Translations under genes and position numbers: made by a program
Shown here: one piece after another, positions 8,415 to 17,374 of the stretch
Layout: each line of letters begins with the position of its first letter
Position numbering within the stretch: position 1 is the first letter of the stretch
The notes under the pieces: model-generated
Told to the model about the DNA's origin: nothing
Database searches by the model: none
What the model saw: only the letters and a program-made list of their open reading frames with translations
Assembly (NCBI GenBank): GCA_035949375.1
Contig: DASZIG010000030.1
Coordinates: 95,207-159,206, forward strand
Reading direction: 5' to 3'
Source: Gp13-AA77 sp035949375
GTDB lineage: Bacteria; Acidobacteriota; Terriglobia; UBA7540
DNA: 64,000 nucleotides

Positions 8415-8665
8415 GGACCACTGAACTCGCGGCTGGCTTCAGTATCATGGTCCAAGTCGGCCAACGAGTAGTCGAGGTACACGCCGTGTTCCTTGAGGAA
8501 GCCATCGACTTGCGTCCGTGTCCCGAGGCCCAGAATCCTGCGCACCTGCTCCTCGGTCAACCGGCCGGAGCGATAGCCTTCGAGAACAAAGCTTTCCAGT
8601 AAGGCTCGGGGCAAGCCCGTCAGGCCCTCAGTAATTTCGCCCGGCAGATTCATCGTGACTTGCAT
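8411..8665 (-). CDS. UPF0175 family antitoxin-like protein
   Basis: From the ATG at 8665 the product is 84 residues: 'MQVTMNLPGEITEGL', then 'ESFVLEGYRSGRLTEEQVRRILGLGTRTQVDGFLKEHGVYLDYS'. That is the UPF0175 pattern, a small helix-turn-helix-type antitoxin. A ribosome site AGGAG lies upstream of this ATG; the frame is open further, to a GTG at 8710. The stop overlaps the start of the PIN-type toxin, which is broken, so the antitoxin now stands alone. UPF0175/DUF3368 pairs are established toxin-antitoxin candidates; function here is by family. Confidence 0.8.
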   Translation of the reverse strand: MQVTMNLPGEITEGLTGLPRALLESFVLEGYRSGRLTEEQVRRILGLGTRTQVDGFLKEHGVYLDYSLADLDHDTEASREFSGP

Positions 8666-8706
8666 GTGCTCGCGTGCTCCTCGTATCCCGGTCGGCGCGC
8701 CGTCCG

Positions 8707-9903
8707 TCACACATTATTCTTCACCCAATTCCCAATCCAGTCCAGCGCCTTCCGGATATTCTCCACCGAATTGGCGAACGAGAACCGGAGATATCCTTCG
8801 CCCCAGGCCCCGAAAGCCGTGCCGGCAAGAGCGGCGACGCCTGCTTCGTTCAGGAGCGCGTCAGCCAGCGGCTTCGAGTGCCGGCCCGTCCCGGTGATGT
8901 TGGGAAACACGCAGAATCCGCCGCGCGGCTGGCGGCAGCGGAAGCCCGGAATGCTATTCAGGCCTTCCACCATTACGCTGCGGCGCCGACGGAACTCCTC
9001 CCGCATCTCATCTACGCAGCCCTGATCGCCGCGCAACGCGGTGACGGCGGCGATCTGGGTGAAGCTCGCCGTGCAGGAAGTGGCGTTGGTCTGCAACTGG
9101 GCCACGCGCTCGGCCAGGTCCGGCCGCATGATGCCATACCCGAGCCGCCAGCCGGTCATGGCGTAGGCCTTGGAAAAGCCGTCCAGGATGATGGTCCGCT
9201 CCTTAAGGCCGGGGTACTGCGCGACGCTGGCGTGCTCGCCCTCGTAAATCAGCCGGTTGTAGATCTCGTCGGAGAGGATGAAGAGATCGCGGCCCGCGAG
9301 CGCCCGCGCCAACTCCGCCATGGCTTCGCGCGGCATGACGCCGCCCGTCGGATTGTGCGGCGAATTCAGAATCACCAGGCGCGTGCGAGCCGTAATCTTG
9401 CTGATGATCTCATCGGGGTCCACGTCGAAGTCGTGCCCTTCGCGGAGTCCATAGGGCACGGGCCGGGCGCCTGCAAAATTGATCATGGACTCGTAGATGG
9501 GGAACCCCGGGTTCGGGTAGATCACTTCATCGCCGCGATCGACCAGCGCCAGGATGGTGAAAAACAGGATGGGCTTGGCGCCCGGCGTAATGACGACCTC
9601 GGAAGGATCGATGGAAATCCCGCGGCGCCGTCCGGCGTCTTCGGCGACGGCCTCGCGCAGCGCGGGTTGGCCGGCCGAGGGCCCGTAGTGCGTCCAGCCG
9701 TAGCGCAGGGCGTCAACGGCGGCTTCAACGATGTGCAGGGGGGTGGGAAAGTCAGGCTCGCCAATCTCCAGGTGGACGATCTCGCGTCCGGCGGCTTCCA
9801 GCGCTTTGGCGCGCACGAGCACGTCGAACGCGCTCTCGGTCCCCAGACGGCTCATGCCCTCTGCGAGGTGCAGCGCCTGCAGCGTGGTCGCAGTCGTGGC
9901 CAT
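8707..9903 (-). CDS. Pyridoxal-phosphate aminotransferase, class I/II (AspC/DapL-like)
   Basis: The protein is 398 residues from ATG 9903, which is preceded by a strong GAGGAGG ribosome site. The fold-type I aminotransferase signature is clear: 'NSPHNPTGGVM', 'SDEIYNRLIYEG', and the PLP lysine in 'DGFSKAYAMTGWRLGYG'. The C-terminal arginine motif is 'EGYLRFSFANSVENI'. The family transfers amino groups from aspartate, alanine or aromatic amino acids to 2-oxo acids. Which one applies here cannot be told. It ends just upstream of the UPF0175 gene on the same strand. Confidence 0.92.
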   Translation of the reverse strand: MATTATTLQALHLAEGMSRLGTESAFDVLVRAKALEAAGREIVHLEIGEPDFPTPLHIVEAAVDALRYGWTHYGPSAGQPALREAVAEDAGRRRGISIDPSEVVITPGAKPILFFTILALVDRGDEVIYPNPGFPIYESMINFAGARPVPYGLREGHDFDVDPDEIISKITARTRLVILNSPHNPTGGVMPREAMAELARALAGRDLFILSDEIYNRLIYEGEHASVAQYPGLKERTIILDGFSKAYAMTGWRLGYGIMRPDLAERVAQLQTNATSCTASFTQIAAVTALRGDQGCVDEMREEFRRRRSVMVEGLNSIPGFRCRQPRGGFCVFPNITGTGRHSKPLADALLNEAGVAALAGTAFGAWGEGYLRFSFANSVENIRKALDWIGNWVKNNV

Positions 9904-10144
9904 CAGACCTCCTCGCGGGCGCACGCGCGTGTCCCTCGCGCGCTGCCCCAATCACTCCAAGGCGTCTAATATACGCCAAAAATCGGCCCACGACGCTAGG
10001 ACGCCGGCCGAGGCACAGTCAATTTAGAGAACACGAGGCGCGACCTCGGGGCAGGATGTAATCTTCGCATCGTCGGACACCGGCGAGCATTATACCGCCG
10101 GCCTCGGATATACCGGCGGCCTCGGAACGGCCAACCGGAGGAGG

Positions 10145-11932
10145 CTAGACGCGCGGCCGCGCGCGCGCCTTGGCTTCGACCATCGCCGCCCGGCTGAGGT
10201 CCTCGATTTGCTTCTTCCTGCCGAGGAGCTCGCCGATGCGCTGCTGATCGTGATTCCGCGCCGCGCGCTCCATCTCGGCCTTCAATTCCACGAGATCCCG
10301 CTGCCACTTTTTCTGACGCAGGGCCTGTGCGTAAAGGAACGCCTTATCCCGCGGCAGCGGAGGTTGGTCCGCGAACTGGCATTCGTAGACCAGTTGCTTT
10401 TCGGCGGCGGTCAACGTCTCCTCGAGCGCGGCCAGTTCGATTTTTTCTCCGCGCGCGCGGGCGTCGAGGATGGTTTGAAAGATGCGCGAGGTCGCGAGGC
10501 CCGTGAACGACCCCTCCGCCGTCAATACGGGCAGGAACTCGTCCGCCAGTTCCGCGTTCTCGACACATCCGCGAAGGAGTTCCTTCTCCGCCGGACTCGC
10601 GGCAAGCGACGGAGCCACCCCGGCCGCGGCGACCTCGCGGCGCCCGCCGGCCGCCGCCCGCCGGACCTCCTCGCGCAGCAGGCGGTCATCGAGGTGCAGG
10701 CGCGCTGCCAGGCGGTCGGACCATTCGCTGCGGAGCAGCGGACTCGGCAAGCGGATCACATAGGGCAGGACGGCGTTGGCGGCCGCTACTTTGCCTTCCG
10801 GGGTGCGCAGATCGTGAGCGGCGGCGGCGCGGTCGGCCAGGTATTCGAGGTAGCTTGGCGCGCTCTTCAGCCCCTCGCCGTAGGCGCCGGCGCCCCGCTT
10901 GCGGATGAACGAGTCGGGATCGAGCCCGTCCGGCAAGGCCAGCACCCGGCACTCGAATCCCTCGTCCAGCAGGATTTCGAGCGAACGCTGGGTGGCTGCC
11001 ACCCCGGCCGAGTCCGGATCGTAATTCACCACCACCCGCCGGGTGAAGCGGGCGAGGAGGCGAACCTGGCTCGGGGTAAGGCTGGTGCCGCAGGAGGCCA
11101 CCACCTGCTCGAATCCCGCAGAGGCTACGGCGATGGCGTCCATGTAGCCTTCCACCAGGATGGCTTCGTCCCCCTTGCGGATGGCGTTGCCGGCGGCGTC
11201 GAGATGGTAAAGCACGCGGCTCTTGGTGTAGATCGGGGTCTCGGGCGAATTCAGGTACTTGGGCTGCTCGTCGCCGAGGCCGCGCCCCCCGAAGGCCACC
11301 ACAGACCCGCTTTCGCGCGCGATGGGAAACATGACGCGGCCGCGGAAACGATCGAGGCGGCGCCGGCCCTCCGCCTCCGCCAGCACCAGACCGCTCTTTT
11401 CCAGTACGTCCCCCTTGAAACCGGAGCTTTCCAGCTGGCGCAGCAGCGCGTGCCCCTCGGAGGGCGCGTAGCCGATGCCGAAGCGGGCGGTGATCTCATC
11501 GCTGAGCCCGCGATCGGCGAGATACGCGCGGGCGGCCCGGCCCTCGGTCGTGGCGCTCAACTGGGTGGCGAAGAATCGCGCCGCCACCTCGTGCATGCGG
11601 ATCAGAACCTCGCGGTCGCGGGCCGCGGCGTCCGAAGCCGGATCGGTCGGGCGCTGCTCGAGCTTGACCCCGGCTTTCTCAGCCACGCGCCGCAGAGCTT
11701 CAGGGAAGGAGAGGTTCTCAATCAGCATCACGAATTTGAAAACGTCGCCGCCCACGCCGCACCCGAAACAATGAAAGATCTGCTTCTGGGGATGGACCGA
11801 AAAGGAGGGGGTCTTTTCCTGGTGGAATGGGCACAAGCCCTTGAAGTTCACGCCGGCTTTTCGCAGTTGGACGTAATCGCCGACGATCTTGACGATGTCT
11901 ACGGCGCCGCGGACGTCTTCGGCTTGAGTCAT
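10145..11932 (-). CDS. dnaG: DNA primase
   Basis: DnaG makes the RNA primers for chromosome replication. The 595-residue protein (from ATG 11932) has the CHC2 zinc finger at about 38-62 ('CPFHQEKTPSFSVHPQK', 'FHCFGCGVGGD'). The catalytic N-terminal core includes 'FGIGYAPSEGHALLRQL' and 'MFPIARESGSVVAFGGRGL'. The TOPRIM domain is at about 255-335 ('AILVEGYMDAIAVASAGF', 'NYDPDSAGVAATQRSLEI'). A helicase-binding C-terminal region follows. An upstream in-frame ATG at 11998 would add 22 residues translated from an inverted-repeat element, so I prefer 11932. Neither start has a clear Shine-Dalgarno. Confidence 0.96.
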   Translation of the reverse strand: MTQAEDVRGAVDIVKIVGDYVQLRKAGVNFKGLCPFHQEKTPSFSVHPQKQIFHCFGCGVGGDVFKFVMLIENLSFPEALRRVAEKAGVKLEQRPTDPASDAAARDREVLIRMHEVAARFFATQLSATTEGRAARAYLADRGLSDEITARFGIGYAPSEGHALLRQLESSGFKGDVLEKSGLVLAEAEGRRRLDRFRGRVMFPIARESGSVVAFGGRGLGDEQPKYLNSPETPIYTKSRVLYHLDAAGNAIRKGDEAILVEGYMDAIAVASAGFEQVVASCGTSLTPSQVRLLARFTRRVVVNYDPDSAGVAATQRSLEILLDEGFECRVLALPDGLDPDSFIRKRGAGAYGEGLKSAPSYLEYLADRAAAAHDLRTPEGKVAAANAVLPYVIRLPSPLLRSEWSDRLAARLHLDDRLLREEVRRAAAGGRREVAAAGVAPSLAASPAEKELLRGCVENAELADEFLPVLTAEGSFTGLATSRIFQTILDARARGEKIELAALEETLTAAEKQLVYECQFADQPPLPRDKAFLYAQALRQKKWQRDLVELKAEMERAARNHDQQRIGELLGRKKQIEDLSRAAMVEAKARARPRV

Positions 11933-11950
11933 GGCATTGACGATTTGAAG

Positions 11951-11999
11951 ATTGCCGATTGACGATTGCTTCACCAATCGACAATCGAAAATCGGCAAT
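11951..11999. repeat. Imperfect inverted repeat upstream of dnaG
   Basis: The left arm attgccgattgacgattg (11951-11968) is mirrored by caatcgacaatcgaaaatcggcaat (11975-11999). It is built of repeated 'cgatt/aatcg' steps. It lies in the gap between the Cys-rich gene and dnaG. Elements of this kind are common intergenic repeats, and this one could fold as a terminator-like hairpin in either direction. Confidence 0.6.
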
Positions 12000-12002
12000 G
12001 GC

Positions 12003-12644
12003 TCACGGGAGAATCAATAGGGACGAGGCCGCCGGCTGCGCCGTCCCCTGCCACTTGAACTGAACGCGCAGAAAGTCGAGGAACGCCCTCCCTTTGGGAC
12101 GCCCGTTGGTGCGCGTGCCCCCAAGCTGGGTCACGAAGATCAAGGCGTCGCGCACAGTTTCGTCCCGGAGCGAACTCACCCCGGATCGCGCGGCCTCGTC
12201 TTTTCGAAATTGGGCGATGGCCTCCTTCAGGTGCGCGGAAAGCTCGTGTTGCATCCGGTCATCGAGAGGCTTCTCGTAGTAGATGCCCTTGGCCAGTGTC
12301 TGGTAAGACTCGGCGAGCGCATGCAGCGCCGCGATGGCGTCACTATCGACCAGCATCCGGTGCTGGGCGGCGAAATCGCAAATGCCGAACGCGATGGCAT
12401 CGAGCAGCCCTTCATGATCGCGGAACGCGGAAGGCGAAACCTTCACGTCCCCGAACGGCACCTGCGACCAGTCGATCACGCGGCGTTCGTCCTCATACTG
12501 GCGGCTCGCCACCAGATGCGGACAGTCCGACGGGCAGTCGATGGTCACTTCGCGTTCGGTGGCGCAGCACACGGCGCAAATCTTCTGCGCCTTCGCCGGA
12601 CAGAATCGATTGGCCTTGCGCTTCTTGCAAATGGGACAGGTCAA
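12003..12644 (-). CDS. Cysteine-rich putative zinc-binding protein of unknown function
   Basis: The 213-residue protein opens with a cysteine cluster suited to two zinc sites: 'CPICKKRKANRFC', 'KICAVCCATEREVTIDCP' and 'CPHLVAS'. The rest is helical and includes 'HRMLVDSDAIAALHALAESY'. I do not recognise a named family. The frame is open much further upstream, but that part reads like spurious high-GC translation. TTG at 12644 sits directly before the first Cys motif and has GGAG about 10 nt upstream. It lies next to dnaG on the same strand, beyond the inverted repeat. Confidence 0.7.
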   Translation of the reverse strand: MTCPICKKRKANRFCPAKAQKICAVCCATEREVTIDCPSDCPHLVASRQYEDERRVIDWSQVPFGDVKVSPSAFRDHEGLLDAIAFGICDFAAQHRMLVDSDAIAALHALAESYQTLAKGIYYEKPLDDRMQHELSAHLKEAIAQFRKDEAARSGVSSLRDETVRDALIFVTQLGGTRTNGRPKGRAFLDFLRVQFKWQGTAQPAASSLLILP

Positions 12645-13392
12645 GGATGCCGTTCTCCAATGCCGTCGCGTGACACCCGCCAAAAGGCTGGGCAACACAG
12701 GGAGGGCGCCATTCAATTGGATGAAAACCAGGGCGGAGCGGCGCTCGACCCCGGCAGACATTCTACAACATGCGACGCGACCCTCGTCATCAACCGCCTC
12801 CCGCGCGATTGCGGGTCGCGGTTCGACTCCCGGTACCACGACGGCGCGCCCAGCCTCGCGTCCCCAGCCATGAATTCCCCGCCCCAGCCGGTCACAATTC
12901 GGAGCCGGCGAGGGCAGCCAAAGGCAATCCGCATATCCTACTGAATTTAAGGGACATTCCAGCTTCATTCGTATGCCATGTTTAACTCGGGGCTCCGGCT
13001 GCAGCCAGCGAGATCCCGTCGATCTCGCGGCGTTGGCGCGGCGCGACGGCAGCGCGAGGGGGGTGAGCGGTCGGACGGACATGGCACGCTCTTCGGGGAC
13101 CGGTGGCTCCGGTGGTGGTCCTTTAGGGAAGAAGCGAGCGTCACACAGTCAACCGCGGTTGTCAAGAGTTTTGTCGAGGCCCCCTACATAGGCTACATCA
13201 TGTGTAATGCCAGGCGCAGCCCCGCAGGCTGACCTGCTTGACCAATGCATCCTCAAAGAAATGGGCCAATCTGGGGGCGATGATTGCGCTACACTTTGGC
13301 TGGTAAATTTTGCAGAACGCATCGCACGATCTGCGTGACACCGGCTATGGAAGCGGGGATCGCGAGCCACCTCCGGAAATTGGAGAACTCGT
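12645..13392. other. Gap without a convincing gene
   Basis: I see no supportable coding frame here; the open frames are short and lack conserved motifs. Around 12826-12852 a stretch resembles the T-arm and 3' end of a tRNA ('ggttcgactcccggtacca'). Its T-stem does not pair and no matching 5' half is present. Confidence 0.5.
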
Positions 13393-13542
13393 GTGTTCGT
13401 AGTGGCACCTCACAGACCGCTAACCTGGTATGAAATCGCGGCGATCATCGTGTACTGGGGCTACTACGTTTGGAAGGATTACGACCGCCGTCGCGCGCAG
13501 ACTTCCCGCGACTCGACAGGACAATCAGAGTGGTGGGCCTGA
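13393..13542 (+). CDS. Small membrane protein (49 aa)
   Basis: A GTG-initiated frame sits 7 nt after GGAG (13382-13385). The product starts 'VFVVAPHRPLTWYEIAAIIV' and has one aromatic-rich transmembrane stretch ('IAAIIVYWGYYVW'). A charged tail 'KDYDRRRAQTSRDSTGQ' follows. Ribosome site and membrane profile support it; no homologue comes to mind. It overlaps the start of the next small frame. Confidence 0.4.
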   Translation: MFVVAPHRPLTWYEIAAIIVYWGYYVWKDYDRRRAQTSRDSTGQSEWWA

Positions 13543-13604
13543 CTTTCATCGGTGTGTTCGGCGTCGTTATGCTGATCGGCTATTGGTTAACAAGGCGTAA
13601 ATAG
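13533..13604 (+). CDS. Very small membrane protein (23 aa)
   Basis: This GTG frame overlaps the preceding small gene by 10 bp. Its product is almost only a transmembrane helix with a basic end ('TFIGVFGVVMLIGYWLTRRK'). The overlap with an upstream small membrane protein suggests translational coupling. At this size coding status is uncertain. Confidence 0.3.
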   Translation: MGLTFIGVFGVVMLIGYWLTRRK

Positions 13605-13628
13605 AGCACTATCCACTGACAATGCCGG

Positions 13629-15020
13629 TTGACAAGTCGGCGCCTCGTACCGAGAATGGCTGACGTTCCGCGCCCGCCCGATCGGGGCGTAACGCCCGGC
13701 GCTTTGCAAGCCGGCCGCGCTTCGGGAATCGCATTCGCGGGCCAAGTTATGCTTGCCAGACTCTATCCGTGGCTGCCGGCCGACGGCGTCAAGATCGTGC
13801 TGGTGCTCTTTCTCTCCTTTCTGGTCGGACTGGAGCGCGAGGAGCACAAAGCCGGCGCCGAACGCTATGCCTTTGGCGGCGTGCGGACCTTCCCGCTGAT
13901 CGCGCTGATCGCCTATTCCATGGCGGTGCTCTCGGGCGGCCAGCTTGTGCCGGTGACGCTCGGCTTCGTGGTGGTCGCCGGGTTCCTGCTGCTCTCCTAC
14001 TGGCACAAGCTCACTTCAGCCAGTACGGCGGGCGTGACTACCGAGATGTCAGGGCTGACCATCTACATCGTCGGCGCCCTGGTCTACTACGGTCATTTCT
14101 GGATCGCCACCACGCTGGCGGTTTCGAGCGCCCTGCTTCTCGAACTGAAGACCGGTCTCGAAGACCTGACCCGGCGCTTTCCACCCAACGAGGTCCTCAC
14201 TTTTACCAAGTTCCTGCTGCTCAGCGCCGTGATTCTGCCCATTCTGCCCAACCAGGAATTCGGCGTCCTTCGGATCAATCCTCTCAAGACCTGGCTGGTG
14301 GTCGTGGCCGTCAGCGCGCTCTCTTACGGCAGCTATGTGCTGCAGCGCGTCACCAAACAGAGCGGCGGAGTGATCCTCGGCGGTGTCTTAGGCGGCGCTT
14401 ATTCCTCCACGATCACGACCGTGGTTCTGGCCAAGCGCGCCGCTCAGGAAACACGCCCGCACTTGTTCGCCGGCGCAACCCTGATGGCGTCCGGAGTGAT
14501 GTATGTGCGCCTGGCGGTCCTGGTCGGACTGTTCAATCGCAACTTGCGTGTGGCGCTGGGTCCATCGTTCCTGGTTCTTGCGGGGATTGCGACGGGAGCC
14601 GGCTGGCTCTGGTCCCGCCGCGCGGATGCCACCAAGGACGACGTTGAGCGCAAGTATGAGCCGAAGAACCCCCTGGAATTGAGCGCCGCTTTCCTGTTTG
14701 CCGGCCTCTTCCTGGCCATTCTGGTGGCGACGCATTGGGCCGTGCTTTATCTCGGCCAGGCCGGGGTTTATTCGCTCGCCGCAGTCATGGGCGTGACCGA
14801 CGTCGATCCCTTTATCATGGGGATGACCCAGGCCGCCGGGTCGCTCGCGCCCGTCCAGGTGGCCTCGGCCGGCATCCTGATCGCCGCCGCGAGCAACAAC
14901 GTCGTCAAGGGTATCTACGCCTGGTTCTTCGCGCGCGGAGCGGCCGGCAAGCAGAGCCTCGCGCTGCTCGTCGCCCTGGCGGTGGCGGGTCTCGTGCCCC
15001 TGGTTTGGATCCTGCGGTGA
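13629..15020 (+). CDS. MgtC/DUF4010 family integral membrane protein
   Basis: A polytopic protein of up to 463 residues. The N-terminal part is MgtC-like: 'VLFLSFLVGLEREEHKAG', then 'FGGVRTFPLIALIAYS'. The C-terminal DUF4010 region has 'GGVILGGVLGGAYSSTITTVVLAKRA' in two parts, plus 'GVTDVDPFIMGMTQAAG' and 'ASNNVVKGIYAWFFA'. About a dozen hydrophobic helices are apparent. The family is widespread; MgtC proteins bear on Mg2+ homeostasis and membrane ATPase activity, but DUF4010 members are uncharacterised. Start is uncertain: TTG 13629, ATG 13656 or ATG 13749 all precede the first helix. Confidence 0.85.
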   Translation: MTSRRLVPRMADVPRPPDRGVTPGALQAGRASGIAFAGQVMLARLYPWLPADGVKIVLVLFLSFLVGLEREEHKAGAERYAFGGVRTFPLIALIAYSMAVLSGGQLVPVTLGFVVVAGFLLLSYWHKLTSASTAGVTTEMSGLTIYIVGALVYYGHFWIATTLAVSSALLLELKTGLEDLTRRFPPNEVLTFTKFLLLSAVILPILPNQEFGVLRINPLKTWLVVVAVSALSYGSYVLQRVTKQSGGVILGGVLGGAYSSTITTVVLAKRAAQETRPHLFAGATLMASGVMYVRLAVLVGLFNRNLRVALGPSFLVLAGIATGAGWLWSRRADATKDDVERKYEPKNPLELSAAFLFAGLFLAILVATHWAVLYLGQAGVYSLAAVMGVTDVDPFIMGMTQAAGSLAPVQVASAGILIAAASNNVVKGIYAWFFARGAAGKQSLALLVALAVAGLVPLVWILR

Positions 15021-15190
15021 TCTTTCTCAGCACCAGCCTCCAGGCGGCACATTGCGGGCATGAGGGAGCTTAGGATCGGGCGCTCGAGACGCGCGCCCGT
15101 TTGGCGGCAGCGAGAATCAAACCCAATTGAACAGAATCCAAGAGTGTTGCTCGGCGGAGGCAGAGCCGCCCTAGAATCCGGCAATCGAAA

Positions 15191-17128
15191 ATGAACGGAA
15201 TCAACCAAAGCGGCCAAAACCGCCAGGCCGGCCAGAACGACCCCACCGGCCGGCCCGACGCGGAAGCGCTCGGAGCCACGCTCCGGCCGGACGGAAGCTG
15301 CGATTTTCTGGTCTGGGCTCCCCGGCTCGAGCGGCTGCACCTGCACCTGCTCTCCCCGCGCGATGACCTCGTCGAGATGGCGCCCGCGGAGGGAGGTTAC
15401 TACCGGGCGCGCGTCGATGGCGTGAACGCGCAGAGCGGGTACCTTTACCGGCTCCCGGAGGGCCGCGAGCTTCCCGATCCGGCTTCGCGGTTCCAGCCCC
15501 GCGGCGTCCATGGTCCCTCTCAGGCGCTGGATTTGCGATCGTTCTCCTGGGACGACGGCGCCTGGCTGGGTCGACCTCTCGAGGAGTATGTCTTCTACGA
15601 GCTGCACGTCGGGACATTCACGCCGGAGGGCACGTTCGACGCTGTGATCCCGCGGCTCGCGGAACTCCGCGAGCTTGGCGTGACAGCGGTCGAGATTATG
15701 CCGGTGGCCCAGTTTCCCGGCAGCCGCAACTGGGGCTACGACGGCGTGTACCCCTTTGCCGTTCAGAACTCCTACGGCGGACCCCATGGCTTCCAGCGCC
15801 TCGTGAACGCCGCCCATGGCGAGGGACTAGCCGTCGTGTTGGACGTGGTCTACAACCACCTCGGACCCGAAGGGAACTACCTCGGCGAGTACGCCCCCTA
15901 CTTCACCGATCGCTACCACACACCGTGGGGGGCGGCGCTCAATTTTGACGGTCCGGACAGCGACGAAGTACGCCGATTCTTCGTCGAAAACGCTCTCTAC
16001 TGGCTCGACACGCTTCATGTGGACGCCCTGCGCCTGGATGCCATCCACGGCATTGTGGATTCGAGCGCCGTGCCCTTTCTGGCCGATCTCGGAGCAGCCT
16101 CCCAGGCGCTGGCCGCGCGAACCCACCGCGAGATTCACCTAATCGCCGAGAGCGACCTGAACGATGCGCGAGTGCTTCGCATCCGCGATCAGGGCGGATT
16201 CGGACACGACGCCCAGTGGACGGACGACTTCCATCACGCGCTTCACGTTCTGCTGACCGGAGAACAGGCGGGATACTACGCCGACTTCGGCGGAATCCGG
16301 CCGCTCGAGACGGCGCTCAACGAGGGCTGGTTCTACTCGGGCCAGCACTCGCGGCATCGCCGGTGCCGGCACGGCAATTCGCCGCGAGGCCTTCCGCGCC
16401 GGCAGTTTGTGGTCTTCTCGCAGAACCACGACCAGGTCGGCAATCGCGCGCAGGGCGATCGGCTGAGCAATCTGGCCGATTTCGAGGAGTTGAAGCTGGC
16501 CGCCGGCCTAACCCTACTTTCCGTCTTCGTGCCGCTGCTTTTCATGGGCGAGGAATACGGCGAAGGGTCGCCTTTCCTCTACTTCACAAGCCACTCGGAT
16601 CCGGATCTGGTTGAAGCTGTCCGCCGCGGACGACGCGAGGAGTTCGCGGGATTCGGCTGGAGCGGCGAGATCCCCGACCCTCAGGCGGACGCGACTTTCA
16701 CGGCCTCAAAGCTGAACTGGGAGTTGCGCCGGCAAGAGCCGCACCGGACCCTGCGGTCATTCTACGCCGAGCTCCTGCGGTTCCGGCGCGATCACCTGCC
16801 GGCCGCAGGGGTCAAAGTCGCCGCCCATGGATTCGAGCCCGAGAAGGCGCTGGCGCTGCAGTCTTCGGGCCGCGCGGGCGACCTGCTTTCTGTGTTCAAC
16901 TTCGCGCGGAGCCCGTCGATCTTGGACCTCAGCGTTCCCGACGGCGCCTGGGTCAAGCAGATCGACTCCGCCGATCCGCGCTGGCGGGGGCCCGGAAGCG
17001 ATTGTCCACAAATGCTTTACGCGCAAGGGGCGATGACGATCACGCTCAACGCCAGCTCGTTTGTGGTCTATCATCTTGCTCCCGCTGCGAGAGCGGCCAG
17101 CGAAGCCCCTGAAGCCAAACCGGCCTGA
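15191..17128 (+). CDS. treZ: Malto-oligosyltrehalose trehalohydrolase
   Basis: TreZ releases trehalose from maltooligosyl-trehalose in the TreY/TreZ pathway from glycogen or starch, a GH13 enzyme of the cytoplasm. The 645 residues carry the N-terminal E-set domain ('ATLRPDGSCDFLVWAPRLER') and then the TIM barrel. Motifs are 'EYVFYELHVGTFTPEGTF', 'DVVYNHLGPEGNYLG', the nucleophile Asp in 'DALRLDAIHGI', the acid/base Glu in 'HLIAESDLND' and 'FSQNHDQVGNRAQGDRL'. Length is typical. No treY lies in the window, so the partner must be elsewhere. About 250 bp separate it from the rimP operon leader. Confidence 0.95.
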   Translation: MNGINQSGQNRQAGQNDPTGRPDAEALGATLRPDGSCDFLVWAPRLERLHLHLLSPRDDLVEMAPAEGGYYRARVDGVNAQSGYLYRLPEGRELPDPASRFQPRGVHGPSQALDLRSFSWDDGAWLGRPLEEYVFYELHVGTFTPEGTFDAVIPRLAELRELGVTAVEIMPVAQFPGSRNWGYDGVYPFAVQNSYGGPHGFQRLVNAAHGEGLAVVLDVVYNHLGPEGNYLGEYAPYFTDRYHTPWGAALNFDGPDSDEVRRFFVENALYWLDTLHVDALRLDAIHGIVDSSAVPFLADLGAASQALAARTHREIHLIAESDLNDARVLRIRDQGGFGHDAQWTDDFHHALHVLLTGEQAGYYADFGGIRPLETALNEGWFYSGQHSRHRRCRHGNSPRGLPRRQFVVFSQNHDQVGNRAQGDRLSNLADFEELKLAAGLTLLSVFVPLLFMGEEYGEGSPFLYFTSHSDPDLVEAVRRGRREEFAGFGWSGEIPDPQADATFTASKLNWELRRQEPHRTLRSFYAELLRFRRDHLPAAGVKVAAHGFEPEKALALQSSGRAGDLLSVFNFARSPSILDLSVPDGAWVKQIDSADPRWRGPGSDCPQMLYAQGAMTITLNASSFVVYHLAPAARAASEAPEAKPA

Positions 17129-17215
17129 GCAGACGAAAACGGGGGCGGATCACAAAAGTGGCGGGATCAACCCGCCTCTACCCCAAGCTGGGTCATTACC
17201 GGCCGGCTTGGCTGA

Positions 17216-17245
17216 TTGCTTTTTGATTATCTGGCACGCTATACT
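17216..17245 (+). promoter_or_regulatory. Likely sigma-70-type promoter of the rimP-nusA-infB operon
   Basis: A TTGCTT box (17216-17221) is followed after 18 nt by TATACT (17240-17245). It lies in a locally AT-rich patch just upstream of the leader hairpin and 130 bp before rimP. The -10 is good and the -35 weak. Confidence 0.5.
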
Positions 17246-17264
17246 GTTTTTGGCGAGAAGTCCG

Positions 17265-17287
17265 AGTGGGCGAAAGCCCACTTTTTT
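17265..17287 (+). terminator. Leader hairpin with U-tract: attenuator-like intrinsic terminator before rimP
   Basis: A perfect 7-bp stem, AGTGGGC / GCCCACT, closes on a GAAA tetraloop and is followed by six T. It begins about 13 nt after the predicted start of transcription and lies well upstream of rimP. It looks like an intrinsic terminator inside the leader, i.e. an attenuator. Terminator-like leaders before rimP/nusA are known in several phyla. NusA, encoded here, itself stimulates pausing and termination, so autoregulation is plausible but inferred. Confidence 0.7.
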
Positions 17288-17374
17288 GTTACATCGCTGA
17301 AAGGGGCGGAGGAGCGGCGATCCAGAATCGTCACGCGGGAAGTGTCAGCGCCAAGCCGCCAGACTCCGCCACGT

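Noticed and set aside
12760..12852. tRNA-like 3' half ('ggttcgactcccggtacca').
   Set aside because: The would-be T-stem pairs at only three of five positions. No matching acceptor or anticodon arm is found upstream, and the CCA is not at a plausible 3' end.
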